DNA of 46,402 bases from Gemmatimonadota bacterium (GTDB lineage: Bacteria > Gemmatimonadota > Gemmatimonadetes > Gemmatimonadales > Gemmatimonadaceae): positions 57,104 to 103,505 of the forward strand of contig PMEM01000024.1 in NCBI GenBank assembly GCA_003155795.1, given 5' to 3'. Numbering within the stretch: the first letter of the stretch is position 1; each line of letters begins with the position of its first letter. A model generated the notes under the pieces. It ran no database searches and was not told the DNA's origin. It was given only the letters and a program-made list of their open reading frames with translations. Below are positions 16,916-26,913 of the stretch, piece after piece. Position numbers and translations under genes: made by a program.

Positions 16916-17971
16916 ATGCCCGAAGTAGCTTTGGACACCCAAGCCATGTCCCGCGCCGAAATCACCACCCCCGAGGTCCTTGCGGACGAATCGGTTGTCG
17001 AGCTCTCGCTCAGACCGCAGAAGCTCGCCGAATTCATCGGCCAGCCGAAGGTGAAAGATTCGCTGCAGATCTACATCGATGCGGCGTTGGCGCGCCGCGA
17101 GCCGCTCGATCACACTCTGTTTTTCGGCCCGCCCGGACTCGGTAAGACGACCCTCGCGGAACTCATTGCGCGCGAGTTGGGCGTCAATATTCACACGACG
17201 TCCGGACCCGCGCTGGAAAAACCGGGCGATCTGGTCGGCACGCTGACCAACATGCGTGAGTGCGACATTCTGTTCATCGACGAGATTCATCGGCTTCGCC
17301 CGGTAATTGAGGAATTCCTCTACCCCGCGATGGAAGACTACAAGATCGAGATTCGGCTGTCCGAGGGCCCCAAGGCACAGACAATCACGATGCCGATCGA
17401 AAGATTCACACTTATCGGCGCTACAACTCGACTCGGCATGCTCACGGCACCTCTGCGTGCGCGATTCGGAATTGAGCAACGGCTCAACTATTACCCTGTC
17501 GATGAAATCGAACTGATTGTCAGGCGTACCGCCGAAGTGCTCAAGACAGAGATAGATGAGAAGGGACTTCACGAGATCGCACGTCGCTCACGCGGCACGC
17601 CACGCGTCGCAAACCGGCTTCTCCGACGAGTGCGTGACTACGCACAGGTACGCGCCGAGGGCATTATCACTTTGCCTGTCGCAGAAGTGGCACTACAGAT
17701 GCTCGATGTGGATCAGTTTGGACTCGACGACATGGATTCCCGCATTCTCAGAGCAATCATCGAGAAATTCGATGGCGGTCCCGTTGGTATCACTACCGTC
17801 GGTGCCGCAGTCGGTGAAGATGCCGGAACGATCGAGGAAGTGTACGAACCTTTTCTCGTGCAGAACGGATTTCTTCAGCGAACACCACGTGGCCGCGTTG
17901 CGACGCCGCAAGCTTACAGGCACTTCGGTTACACGCCACCGATGCAAAATCAGCAGACAAGTTTGCTCTGA
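16916..17971 (+). CDS. ruvB: Holliday junction branch migration ATPase RuvB
   Basis: AAA+ motor that drives branch migration with RuvA, 351 residues. It shows Walker [10 protein letters not shown], Walker [10 protein letters not shown], sensor 1 GATTRLGML, arginine finger region LRARFGI and the C-terminal winged helix ending in the typical [17 protein letters not shown]. The start ATG at 16916 gives a normal N-terminal extension before the [12 protein letters not shown] consensus and is matched to a promoter 6 nt upstream. queA follows, as in many bacteria. Confidence 0.98.
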   Translation: MPEVALDTQAMSRAEITTPEVLADESVVELSLRPQKLAEFIGQPKVKDSLQIYIDAALARREPLDHTLFFGPPGLGKTTLAELIARELGVNIHTTSGPALEKPGDLVGTLTNMRECDILFIDEIHRLRPVIEEFLYPAMEDYKIEIRLSEGPKAQTITMPIERFTLIGATTRLGMLTAPLRARFGIEQRLNYYPVDEIELIVRRTAEVLKTEIDEKGLHEIARRSRGTPRVANRLLRRVRDYAQVRAEGIITLPVAEVALQMLDVDQFGLDDMDSRILRAIIEKFDGGPVGITTVGAAVGEDAGTIEEVYEPFLVQNGFLQRTPRGRVATPQAYRHFGYTPPMQNQQTSLL

Positions 17972-18006
17972 CGTGAGTGCGCCGTCAGGTTTCAGCACAA
18001 GGTCCC

Positions 18007-19041
18007 ATGCACGGTAGTCGAACGTCTGACTTCGATTTTCATCTCCCGACCGAGCTGATCGCACAGACACCACCAGTACTGCGCGGCGAGAGCCGGCTCA
18101 TGGTCATTGATCGCGCGGCGCAATCGATCGTACACCGGGCGTTCCGGGACATCACCGAGTACATCCCGGAAGGCGACGTTCTTGTGCGCAATACCACGAG
18201 AGTAATGCGCGCGCGATTGCTGGGAGTCCGTGATTCTGGCGCACCCGCAGAAGTTCTCCTGCTCAAGTCGCTCGGGAATTCACGTTATGAAGCGATGGTG
18301 CGCCCCGGTGGCAAGCTGAAGCCGGGTCGTACAATACATATCGACGAACTGCTGGACGTCCGCGTTCTGGAATCAACGGAGCGGCGCACGCGCATCGTCG
18401 AACTCATATCGCCGCTCGGTGACGCCGCAGCGATCGAAAAATTCGGGCACATACCGCTGCCACCGTACATAACGCGCGCGGATGCCGCGCCCGACGCCGA
18501 GCGCTACCAGACGGTTTACGCCAGGGAGACAGGGTCAGCCGCCGCACCGACAGCGGGCCTTCACTTTACTCCCGAAATTCTCCAGCGATTGAAGACGAAC
18601 GGCGTTGACATCGCTGATGTGCTACTTCACGTCGGCGCTGGCACATTCAAGCCTGTGGATGTCGAGGATCCCGCCAAACACGAGATGCACGAAGAGTGGT
18701 ACGAGATCTCGGCGGCGACCGCGGAGCACCTGAACACTGCGAAGCAGCGAAGCGCAGCGATATGGGCTGTCGGCACAACGTCCGTCCGTACCCTCGAGAG
18801 CGCGTCGGATGAGGATGGGCTCGTGCGCGCAGGAAGTAATGAGACGCGGATATTTATCCGCCCACCGTACTCGTTTCGCGCTGTGGATCACCTGTTGACT
18901 AACTTCCACCTGCCTCATTCCACGCTCATCATGCTCGTTGCGGCATTCGCCGGATACGACCTGACTATGCACGCCTACAGAACCGCTGTCGAGGAGCGAT
19001 ACCGTTTCTTCTCCTACGGCGACGCAATGCTCATCATCTGA
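18007..19041 (+). CDS. queA: S-adenosylmethionine:tRNA ribosyltransferase-isomerase QueA
   Basis: Transfers and isomerises the ribosyl part of SAM onto preQ1 in tRNA to make epoxyqueuosine. The 344-residue protein opens with the family sequence SDFDFHLPTELIAQTPP and keeps ARETGSAAAPTAGLHFT, HVGAGTFKPV and the C-terminal NFHLPHSTLIMLVAAFAG. The frame is open from 17977, but the ATG at 18007 is better: it gives the family-like N-terminus and is preceded by an AAGG ribosome binding site 4 nt away. tgt follows 4 nt downstream, giving both enzymes of the tRNA part of queuosine synthesis. Confidence 0.97.
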   Translation: MHGSRTSDFDFHLPTELIAQTPPVLRGESRLMVIDRAAQSIVHRAFRDITEYIPEGDVLVRNTTRVMRARLLGVRDSGAPAEVLLLKSLGNSRYEAMVRPGGKLKPGRTIHIDELLDVRVLESTERRTRIVELISPLGDAAAIEKFGHIPLPPYITRADAAPDAERYQTVYARETGSAAAPTAGLHFTPEILQRLKTNGVDIADVLLHVGAGTFKPVDVEDPAKHEMHEEWYEISAATAEHLNTAKQRSAAIWAVGTTSVRTLESASDEDGLVRAGSNETRIFIRPPYSFRAVDHLLTNFHLPHSTLIMLVAAFAGYDLTMHAYRTAVEERYRFFSYGDAMLII

Positions 19042-19045
19042 TTAG

Positions 19046-20505
<1,460 letters not shown>

Positions 20506-20511
20506 CTGACG

Positions 20512-21108
20512 GTGGCGGTACTCGACATCCGCGTCCTCGGCGATCCAATCCTGCGCGACCGGACCGAGCCTCTTCCGCACGTAACTGAAGATCTTAGATC
20601 TCTTGTCGCGGACATGTTCGAGACGATGTATGCCGCAGAAGGGATCGGCCTTGCCGCCCCGCAGGTGGGGCGCAAGGAGCGCGTATTCGTCATGGACGTC
20701 GACGAAAATCCGCTCACCATGATCAATCCAGAGATCATTGAGCGTGAAGGCACCGAGCGCGCAGAGGAAGGCTGTCTTTCGATTCCCGAAATCTTCGGCG
20801 ATGTGGACCGCGCAACGCGAATCGTAGTGCGAGCTACCGATCTCGATGGCAACCAGCTCGAAGTCGAGCTCACCGAACTCGCCGCGCGATGCGTGCAGCA
20901 CGAACTGGATCATCTCGATGGAAAACTGTTCATCGACTACATGAGCCTCATCAAGCGCAAGTTCACTGCGCGAAAATGGGAGAAAGAGGCGACGAACTAT
21001 CCGGGATTCATCCGGAAACTCGAACCCGGCAAGACACATTCGCGCCGGTCCAGGTCGCGTGGCGCTGCGGCGGAGAGCTCGGCCCCTCCGTTCGAACCGG
21101 AACTGTAA
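20512..21108 (+). CDS. def: Peptide deformylase
   Basis: Metalloenzyme that removes the formyl group from nascent proteins. The 198-residue protein has all three motifs: GIGLAAPQVG, EGCLSIPE (metal Cys) and QHELDHLDGKLF (metal His residues and catalytic Glu). A basic, serine-rich C-terminal tail of about 30 residues follows the core. The start is GTG at 20512, with GAGGAG about 11 nt upstream. It is paired with fmt 6 nt downstream, so formylation and deformylation functions are co-expressed. Confidence 0.98.
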   Translation: MAVLDIRVLGDPILRDRTEPLPHVTEDLRSLVADMFETMYAAEGIGLAAPQVGRKERVFVMDVDENPLTMINPEIIEREGTERAEEGCLSIPEIFGDVDRATRIVVRATDLDGNQLEVELTELAARCVQHELDHLDGKLFIDYMSLIKRKFTARKWEKEATNYPGFIRKLEPGKTHSRRSRSRGAAAESSAPPFEPEL

Positions 21109-21114
21109 GGGCAA

Positions 21115-22041
21115 ATGCGCGTCATGTTCTGGGGGACCCCCGAATTCGCCGCGCCTGCTCTGCGCGCCCTGGGCGGGGAAGGATTCGACGTCTGCGCGGT
21201 CGTCACGCGGCCAGACAAGCCCGTCGGCCGCGATCGCGTTCTCACCGCACCGCCGATCAAGCAAATCGCGCTCAGAGAATCCCTGCCCGTCTTTCAGCCG
21301 TCGTCGCCGCGCGAACCTGACTTCTACGAACTCCTCGAAGTCGTCGCGCCAGACCTTTCGGTTGTGGTTGCATACGGTCACATTCTTCCGCGCCAGATCA
21401 TCGACCTGCCCAGACTCGGAACGCTGAACATTCACGCGTCTCTGCTTCCGGCCCTTCGCGGCGCCGCGCCGATCCAGGCGGCGATCCGCGACGGGCTTAC
21501 CGAGACCGGAGTTACCATCATGCGGATGGTACCGGCCCTGGACGCCGGCCCGATCGTCCTGCAGTCGCGTACGCCGATCGCCGACGACGAGACCTACGGC
21601 GAATTGGCTAGTCGACTGTCGGAGATGGGTGCGCTCGCGCTCATCGAGGCGCTTACTCTGATGGAGATTGGCCGCGCAACCGAACGCGCGCAGGACGACG
21701 CGCTCGCGACCTATGCAAGGAAGGTGGACCGGGAGACAACTCGTATTGACTGGACGCTCGATGCGAAGGAAGTCGCGAATGCGATTCAGGCGTACGACCC
21801 CAGACCCGGAGCCTGGAGCACGCATCGCAACGCCGACGTCAAGCTCTTTGGCGCGAGGCACATGTTCGAAGTCAGCGGGGCCCCCGGCGAGGTCCTGGAG
21901 ACCGGAGACGAAGGTCTGGTCGTCGGCTGTGGCATCGGGGCCGTCCGGATTTGTGACGTTCAGCCCTCCGGCAAGAAACGCATGCAGGCTGTGGCATGGC
22001 ACCGCGGTCGCGGCATCACGGTTGGTGACTCCCTCGCCTAG
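21115..22041 (+). CDS. fmt: Methionyl-tRNA formyltransferase
   Basis: Formylates initiator Met-tRNA using 10-formyl-tetrahydrofolate; 308 residues. The N-terminal formyltransferase domain contains FWGTPEFAAPAL, the catalytic Asn/His region NIHASLLPALRGAAPIQ and the downstream GVTIMRMVPALDAGPI. The C-terminal OB-like domain begins near RIDWTLDAKEV. An AAGG ribosome binding site precedes the ATG. It is the last gene before a 630-nt spacer; in many bacteria rsmB follows directly. Confidence 0.98.
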   Translation: MRVMFWGTPEFAAPALRALGGEGFDVCAVVTRPDKPVGRDRVLTAPPIKQIALRESLPVFQPSSPREPDFYELLEVVAPDLSVVVAYGHILPRQIIDLPRLGTLNIHASLLPALRGAAPIQAAIRDGLTETGVTIMRMVPALDAGPIVLQSRTPIADDETYGELASRLSEMGALALIEALTLMEIGRATERAQDDALATYARKVDRETTRIDWTLDAKEVANAIQAYDPRPGAWSTHRNADVKLFGARHMFEVSGAPGEVLETGDEGLVVGCGIGAVRICDVQPSGKKRMQAVAWHRGRGITVGDSLA

Positions 22042-22451
22042 CGTAGTGAAATAGCTGCTCCGGATGCGATCTCTGACGAACCGACGTGTCGCGTCCGCTC
22101 AACGGGTGTTGGACACAAACAGCAGCCGAGAGCCTGGACGGGCGGCGTCAGCGTTCCCGCCGCCGACAAAATTCGGGACTAAAGAGACGTAAATCAGCCG
22201 AACTCCAGCCGCATCCAGCGGCCGGACCGCGTTCAACAGCCGCGGAAAATGAGAGATTCTCCCAGCTACGCCCGTGCGCGGACGCCATCCGTCGGAATTC
22301 ATGGGTATCACAAGCGCCAAGTGGACGATTTGGGTCTTTTCTATGCGGGAACGCTGGCAATGTGTATATTGGCCCCGGCACGACACTCGCTTCATTCTCT
22401 CACGAAATCAGGACGCGATGCGCAGATGGTAGTCGTCGGCTGGAATCGGAC

Positions 22452-22480
22452 TTTTCGGCGCACTCGTAAAACTTTAGTAT
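22452..22480 (+). promoter_or_regulatory. Possible promoter in the fmt-rsmB spacer
   Basis: TTTTCG at 22452-22457 and TAGTAT at 22475-22480 are 17 nt apart. The -35 is weak. A start near 22487 would yield a transcript of about 90 nt ending at the T-run of the hairpin at 22514-22573. Confidence 0.3.
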
Positions 22481-22513
22481 CTGCAACCCCGGCATCTAGT
22501 GACTTGTAAACTA

Positions 22514-22573
22514 GAGCGCTTCATGGGGGAAGCTGGCTTGAGCGACGCAGGCGGCTCCCATGCGCTCGTTTTT
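22514..22573 (+). terminator. Structured hairpin with T-run (intrinsic terminator or small-RNA 3' end)
   Basis: Long interrupted stem: GAGCGC (22514-22519) pairs with GCGCTC (22562-22567), ATGGG (22523-22527) with CCCAT (22557-22561), and AGC (22531-22533) with GCT (22554-22556), leaving two asymmetric bulges and a 20-nt apical loop. Five T follow at 22569-22573 after one G. A smaller hairpin, CTAGT/ACTAG (22496-22514), lies just upstream and shares its last base. It reads as a terminator of an upstream RNA or a transcribed structured element before rsmB. Confidence 0.55.
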
Positions 22574-22674
22574 GACGGCTCCTGCCTTGTCGTGCGTTTG
22601 ACCAGCATAGACGTGGCTTTCCAGGCTCGCCCGCGCGTTCCGGCGAGGCGCACGCTATCGACCAACACCCCGGG

Positions 22675-24048
22675 ATGCCGGGCGGTGGCGGCGTGAACGC
22701 GCACATCAGCGACTCATCGTCCACGGGAGCCGCGCGCAGCTCGTCGATCACTCAGACAAGGATCATCGCAGCCGAAGTCTGTTCCGACGTTCGCGCTGGT
22801 CAGCTACTGGATCCGTCATTCGAACGCCACACCACCCAAATCGACGCACGGGACCGGCGCTGGACCCAGGAGCTGCTTTACGGGATGATGCGGCGCCGCG
22901 CATTTCTCGATGCGGTGCTTTCCGACCGCGTTCGCGGCGGTCTTGTTCGGCTCGACCCGGATCTGATAGATCTGCTGCGCCTGGGTGCGTACCAACTGCT
23001 GTGCATGGGTTCGGTACCGGCTTACGCCGCAATCGCTCAGACGGTCGAGCTGACCAAGACTCGGCATGGGATCGGCGCCAGCAAGCTTGCGAACGCCGTG
23101 CTCCGGCGGACCGATAGAGAGCGCGCGAATCTCGCCGTAGCGACTCCGCCAGATCCTATCGATGCGTTGGCTCTCTCCAGTTCGCACCCTCGCTGGCTTG
23201 TCGCCCGCTGGGTGGCTCGCTGGGGCGCGGACGACACCGCAGCCCTTCTAACCGCCAATAATACCGAGGCGCCGGTAATTCTCCGGCCGTTCGGCGTCAC
23301 CAGATCCCAACTGGCGGACGAGCTTGCCGAAGCTGGCGTGGCGATCCATGCAGCCCCACTCGTCGCTGAATCCATCGAACTCGGCCACGGAGTTGCCCTC
23401 ACCGAACTTCAGGCATTTACCGACGGCCACTTCTTTGTTCAGGATTCCGCCGCAACACTGGTGGTTCAGTACGCTGCTATCCCACCTGGCTCACGCGTCG
23501 CGGACTTCTGTGCGGCGCCCGGCGGCAAGACTTTCGAAATGGCGCGGGACGCTGCGATCGTTTTTTCGGCCGATCGCTCAGCGGCGCGTCTGCAGCGGAT
23601 AACCGCCACTGCGCTCCGACTGCGGTCGACCAACGTACTCCCGCTCGTCAACGATGCCAGACACCCCGCGTTGCACAACCTGGACGCGGTTCTGGTGGAT
23701 GTTCCCTGCACAGGCACGGGAACATTCAGGCGGCATCCAGACGCGCGCTGGCGGCTCAAGGTGTCCGATCTGGCAGTAATGCCCACCATTCAGCGCTCGA
23801 TCCTCCGCGCCGCGGCAGAAGCTGTCCGGCCCGGTGGCCTGCTCATTTACAGCACCTGCTCGCTCGAAACGGAAGAAAACGACCTCCAGGTCGAAACGTT
23901 CCTCGCCGAGCACCCGGAGTTTGTGCTCGAACCACCACCCGATGGCTCCGTTCCTGCATCGACGATCGATGCTGGCAGATTACGGGTGCTGCCACACAAG
24001 CACGGTACCGACGGCGCCTTTGCCGCAAGACTTCGGAGATCGGAATAG
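22675..24048 (+). CDS. rsmB: 16S rRNA (cytosine(967)-C(5))-methyltransferase RsmB-like
   Basis: Predicted to methylate C967 of 16S rRNA with SAM; about 457 residues. An N-terminal NusB-like helical domain (about residues 25-160) precedes the Rossmann methyltransferase. SAM motif I is DFCAAPGGKT, motif IV with one catalytic Cys is DVPCTGTGTF, and motif VI with the nucleophilic Cys is YSTCSLETEEND. The ATG at 22675 is taken; a GTG at 22693 is an equally possible start. It heads the rsmB-PASTA-rpe-tlpA-tsaD-lgt run, the PASTA gene following without a gap. Confidence 0.95.
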   Translation: MPGGGGVNAHISDSSSTGAARSSSITQTRIIAAEVCSDVRAGQLLDPSFERHTTQIDARDRRWTQELLYGMMRRRAFLDAVLSDRVRGGLVRLDPDLIDLLRLGAYQLLCMGSVPAYAAIAQTVELTKTRHGIGASKLANAVLRRTDRERANLAVATPPDPIDALALSSSHPRWLVARWVARWGADDTAALLTANNTEAPVILRPFGVTRSQLADELAEAGVAIHAAPLVAESIELGHGVALTELQAFTDGHFFVQDSAATLVVQYAAIPPGSRVADFCAAPGGKTFEMARDAAIVFSADRSAARLQRITATALRLRSTNVLPLVNDARHPALHNLDAVLVDVPCTGTGTFRRHPDARWRLKVSDLAVMPTIQRSILRAAAEAVRPGGLLIYSTCSLETEENDLQVETFLAEHPEFVLEPPPDGSVPASTIDAGRLRVLPHKHGTDGAFAARLRRSE

Positions 24049-24639
24049 GTGAATTTTCGCGCGCTCCTGCGGCGTGCGTTTCCTTACATCGTGGTCGGCA
24101 TCGGCGGCTTCGCGCTTGCCTACGTCGTGATGTTCGTCTTCGTCCTTCCGTCGAAGATTGTTCCACCGGCGCCGCAGACAGAAACTGCCGATACGGCATC
24201 CACACTCCAGCCCATTGATACTGGCGTGCCGGCGCAGGCCGCGTCGCCAATCGCCGCCCCAATCGAGCCGCCTACCGTCGCTGCCAGGATCACTGAAGCA
24301 CCGCCCGACGACACTGTCCCGATCCTTACCCCCGATCTCGTCGGGATGACGCTTCCAGACGCTCGAGGCGTCCTCAACCGACTTCGGCTGCGCGTGGCGG
24401 TTACGCGTGACACGAGCTCATTCCAGCCGCCCAACACCGTCCTCAGGCAATCACCGCTCCCGGATTCGCTCATCCTGGTCCGTGGAACCGTGAGCATTAC
24501 AGTCTCGTACTTTCCTCCTGAGAGTACCTCCGATACAATGAGACTACGACAGCGTAAACCGCTCTCCGATAGTGCTCCCGGAGCGGACACGGCCGATTGG
24601 CTGGATATCCCTCCATCGCCGGACACGCTTCACCCCTGA
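24049..24639 (+). CDS. Membrane-anchored PASTA-domain protein
   Basis: A 196-residue protein with a short basic N-terminus, one transmembrane segment (about residues 10-33), a proline/alanine-rich linker, and one PASTA domain (about 95-162, from PDLVGMTLPDARGVLNRL to GTVSITVSY). A polar tail rich in Ser, Asp and Pro follows. PASTA domains bind uncrosslinked peptidoglycan or beta-lactams in other proteins; here binding is inferred. No kinase domain is present. The start is GTG at 24049, immediately after the rsmB stop, with GGAG about 10 nt upstream. Its place between rsmB and rpe is where Firmicutes carry the PASTA kinase gene. Confidence 0.85.
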   Translation: MNFRALLRRAFPYIVVGIGGFALAYVVMFVFVLPSKIVPPAPQTETADTASTLQPIDTGVPAQAASPIAAPIEPPTVAARITEAPPDDTVPILTPDLVGMTLPDARGVLNRLRLRVAVTRDTSSFQPPNTVLRQSPLPDSLILVRGTVSITVSYFPPESTSDTMRLRQRKPLSDSAPGADTADWLDIPPSPDTLHP

Positions 24640-24646
24640 GCAGGCC

Positions 24647-25321
24647 ATGCCCGTGAAACCAATCCGTATAGTCCCCTCGATCCTGAGCGCGGATTTCGCC
24701 TGTCTCCGGGACGAGATGGCGATGTGCGAACAAGGCGGAGCCGACTGGATTCACGTGGATGTGATGGACGGTCAGTTCGTTCCCAACCTGACCTTCGGTG
24801 CCAAGGTTATCGACGCCGTCCGTCGCTGTACCAGGCTACCGATCGACGTGCACCTGATGGTCGAGCATCCAGAGTCCTACCTGGAAGATTTCGCACAAGC
24901 TGGCGCAACCGGTCTCACGATACACGCCGAAGCGACCGTCCACCTTCAGCGAAATCTCGCTCAGATTCGGTCGCTCGGGTGCAGAGCCGGCGTTGCGCTG
25001 AATCCGGCGACACCACTCGACGCAATCGTCGAAGCAACCGACGACATCGACCTGCTTCTTATCATGACTGTCAATCCCGGGTTCGGCGGTCAGAAATTCA
25101 TCCCGGCGTCAGTAGACAAGATTCGTCGCGCGCGAAGGCTGCTTGATGAATCACGCTGCAACGCGGATCTCGAGATAGATGGTGGAGTATCACGTGACAC
25201 GATCCTGCAGTGTCGTCGCGCCGGCGCCGACGCTTTCGTCGCCGGTCACGCCATCTTCGCAGCGACAAATCCTTCGGCGGAAATCGGCGCGCTGAGAATC
25301 GCCGCCACAGAGGTAGCATGA
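24647..25321 (+). CDS. rpe: Ribulose-phosphate 3-epimerase
   Basis: Interconverts ribulose 5-phosphate and xylulose 5-phosphate in the pentose phosphate pathway. The 224-residue TIM barrel has all signatures: PSILSADFACL, HVDVMDGQFVPNLTFG with metal/catalytic Asp, HLMVEHPE, MTVNPGFGGQKF and EIDGGVS. The frame is open from 24572 inside the PASTA gene, but the ATG at 24647 follows a GCAGG ribosome-binding-like sequence and gives the usual N-terminus. It overlaps the next gene by 4 nt. Confidence 0.97.
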   Translation: MPVKPIRIVPSILSADFACLRDEMAMCEQGGADWIHVDVMDGQFVPNLTFGAKVIDAVRRCTRLPIDVHLMVEHPESYLEDFAQAGATGLTIHAEATVHLQRNLAQIRSLGCRAGVALNPATPLDAIVEATDDIDLLLIMTVNPGFGGQKFIPASVDKIRRARRLLDESRCNADLEIDGGVSRDTILQCRRAGADAFVAGHAIFAATNPSAEIGALRIAATEVA

Positions 25322-25860
25322 CCGGACGACAACAACTTGGAGTCGTAGCGATAGTACTCGTAGCTATCGCAGGTATCGGCTTCGCGATTACTCGCGCGCT
25401 GGGGACAGAACTTCATCCGCTCGGTACAGGGACACGTGCGCCGGACTTCCACGCGATGACGCTGGATACTCCTCCCAAAGTAAAGTCGCTGGCAGACTAC
25501 AAGGGACAGGTCGTACTGATCAACGTCTGGGCAACGTGGTGCCAGCCGTGTCGCGTCGAGATGCCCAGCATCGAGCGCTTGTATCGCGCTTACGGACCAA
25601 AGGGTCTTCGCGTGGTTGCTGTGAGCATCGACGATCCGGGAACGACGTCGGCGATTCAAGCGTTCGTTCACGATATGGGAATGACATTCGATGTGCTGCA
25701 CGATTCGGCGGGTGCGATCGAACACGCATATCAGGTAACAGGGTATCCCGAAACCGTAATTGTCGGGAAGGATGGCATCATCCGCAAGAAGGTGGCAGCA
25801 GCAACCGACTGGGACTCCGAAGGAAATCGCCGGCTGATCGAGCGACTGCTCGCCGAGTGA
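25318..25860 (+). CDS. TlpA-like membrane-anchored thioredoxin
   Basis: Predicted periplasmic thiol-disulfide protein of 180 residues. An N-terminal membrane anchor (about residues 7-24) leads to a thioredoxin fold with active site WATWCQPCR. The AhpC/TSA-like features APDFHAMTL, GQVVLINVW and the cis-Pro region VTGYPETVIVGKDG are present. Such proteins reduce cytochrome c maturation or other periplasmic substrates; the partner here is unknown. The ATG at 25318 overlaps the rpe stop (ATGA); longer in-frame extensions inside rpe are rejected because they lose the N-terminal anchor. Confidence 0.93.
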   Translation: MTGRQQLGVVAIVLVAIAGIGFAITRALGTELHPLGTGTRAPDFHAMTLDTPPKVKSLADYKGQVVLINVWATWCQPCRVEMPSIERLYRAYGPKGLRVVAVSIDDPGTTSAIQAFVHDMGMTFDVLHDSAGAIEHAYQVTGYPETVIVGKDGIIRKKVAAATDWDSEGNRRLIERLLAE

Positions 25861-25878
25861 CCGCCGCGTAATCCAGCA

Positions 25879-26913
25879 ATGACCCGCATCCTCGGAATTG
25901 AAACGTCCTGCGATGAAACGTCTGCCGCGATCATCGACGACATCACCGGCACCCCAGTTCTTCGCTCGCTTGTGATTCTGTCGCAGGATATACATCGCGT
26001 CTTTGGCGGCGTGGTGCCGGAAATCGCCTCGCGCGCGCACCTCACGGCAATCGTTCCGGTCGTAAGAGAATCTCTGTCACAAGCCGACTCGACGTTCGAC
26101 CAGCTCGATGCCGTTGCGGTGACCACCGAGCCAGGCCTTGTCGGCGCGCTGATGGTAGGTCTGAACTACGCCAAAGGGTTGTCGCTGGCGCTTGGCATAC
26201 CGCTCGTCGCAGTACATCACATGGAAGGCCATCTCTTCGCTACGTCGCTTGATGAGCCTGACGCGGAGCCGCCATTTACAGCACTACTCGTGTCCGGTGG
26301 CCACACGCTTCTCCTCGACGTGCCGGCGTGGGGCGCATACAAGCTCCTCGGTTCGACTCGCGATGATGCCGCCGGTGAAGCGTACGACAAGGTTGCTAAA
26401 CTCCTCGGCCTACCTTACCCGGGCGGCAGACATGTAGAAGCACTCGCCCGCGAAGGCGATCCGGCTCGGTTCCGGTTCAGCCGACCGATGCTCAAGCGGA
26501 ACACCGCAGTCGGGGATCCGTCCTATTTCGACGTATCATTCAGCGGACTTAAAACGGCCGTACTCAACGCGGTCCGTGGATCGGACAACATAGACCGTGA
26601 CCGCGCAGACATCGCGCGTGGCTTCCAGGATGCGCTGGTGGAGACCCTCGTCGAGAAGACCGCTCGTGCAACGACGCTATACCAGCGCGACAAAGTCGTA
26701 CTCGGAGGCGGGGTTGCGTGCAACCGTGCGCTTGCGGACGCAATACGGCGGCGCATGGAAGCCGACGTCCGGGTGTACGCCCCAACCCCACGCTTGGCTA
26801 CCGATAACGCAGCCATGATCGCCCGTGCGGGCCTTTTCCGCTATTATCATGGTGAGCGGGCATCGCTCGAACAGGCCGCGCACGCCGCGGCTCCTCTTCC
26901 CGGCCAGGCATGA
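25879..26913 (+). CDS. tsaD: tRNA N6-adenosine threonylcarbamoyltransferase TsaD
   Basis: Catalytic subunit that transfers the threonylcarbamoyl group to A37 of ANN-decoding tRNAs. The 344-residue ASKHA-fold protein starts with LGIETSCDETSAA, has the metal-binding HHMEGHL (two His), the LLVSGGHT nucleotide loop, DDAAGEAYDKVAK and the C-terminal LATDNAAMIARAG with metal Asp. No ribosome binding site is seen before the ATG, 18 nt after the tlpA-like gene. It overlaps lgt by 4 nt. Confidence 0.98.
   Translation: MTRILGIETSCDETSAAIIDDITGTPVLRSLVILSQDIHRVFGGVVPEIASRAHLTAIVPVVRESLSQADSTFDQLDAVAVTTEPGLVGALMVGLNYAKGLSLALGIPLVAVHHMEGHLFATSLDEPDAEPPFTALLVSGGHTLLLDVPAWGAYKLLGSTRDDAAGEAYDKVAKLLGLPYPGGRHVEALAREGDPARFRFSRPMLKRNTAVGDPSYFDVSFSGLKTAVLNAVRGSDNIDRDRADIARGFQDALVETLVEKTARATTLYQRDKVVLGGGVACNRALADAIRRRMEADVRVYAPTPRLATDNAAMIARAGLFRYYHGERASLEQAAHAAAPLPGQA

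Larger units (their letters stand above)
22042..22674 (+). other. Gene-poor spacer between fmt and rsmB
   Basis: About 630 nt without a convincing gene, unusual in this densely packed window. It holds a structured hairpin plus T-run at 22514-22573, a possible promoter at 22452-22480, a TATATT box at 22365-22370, and a minus-strand open frame of 67 codons at 22099-22302 with a plausible but unrecognised product. I see no tRNA, no known riboswitch consensus and no repeat. Confidence 0.6.
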
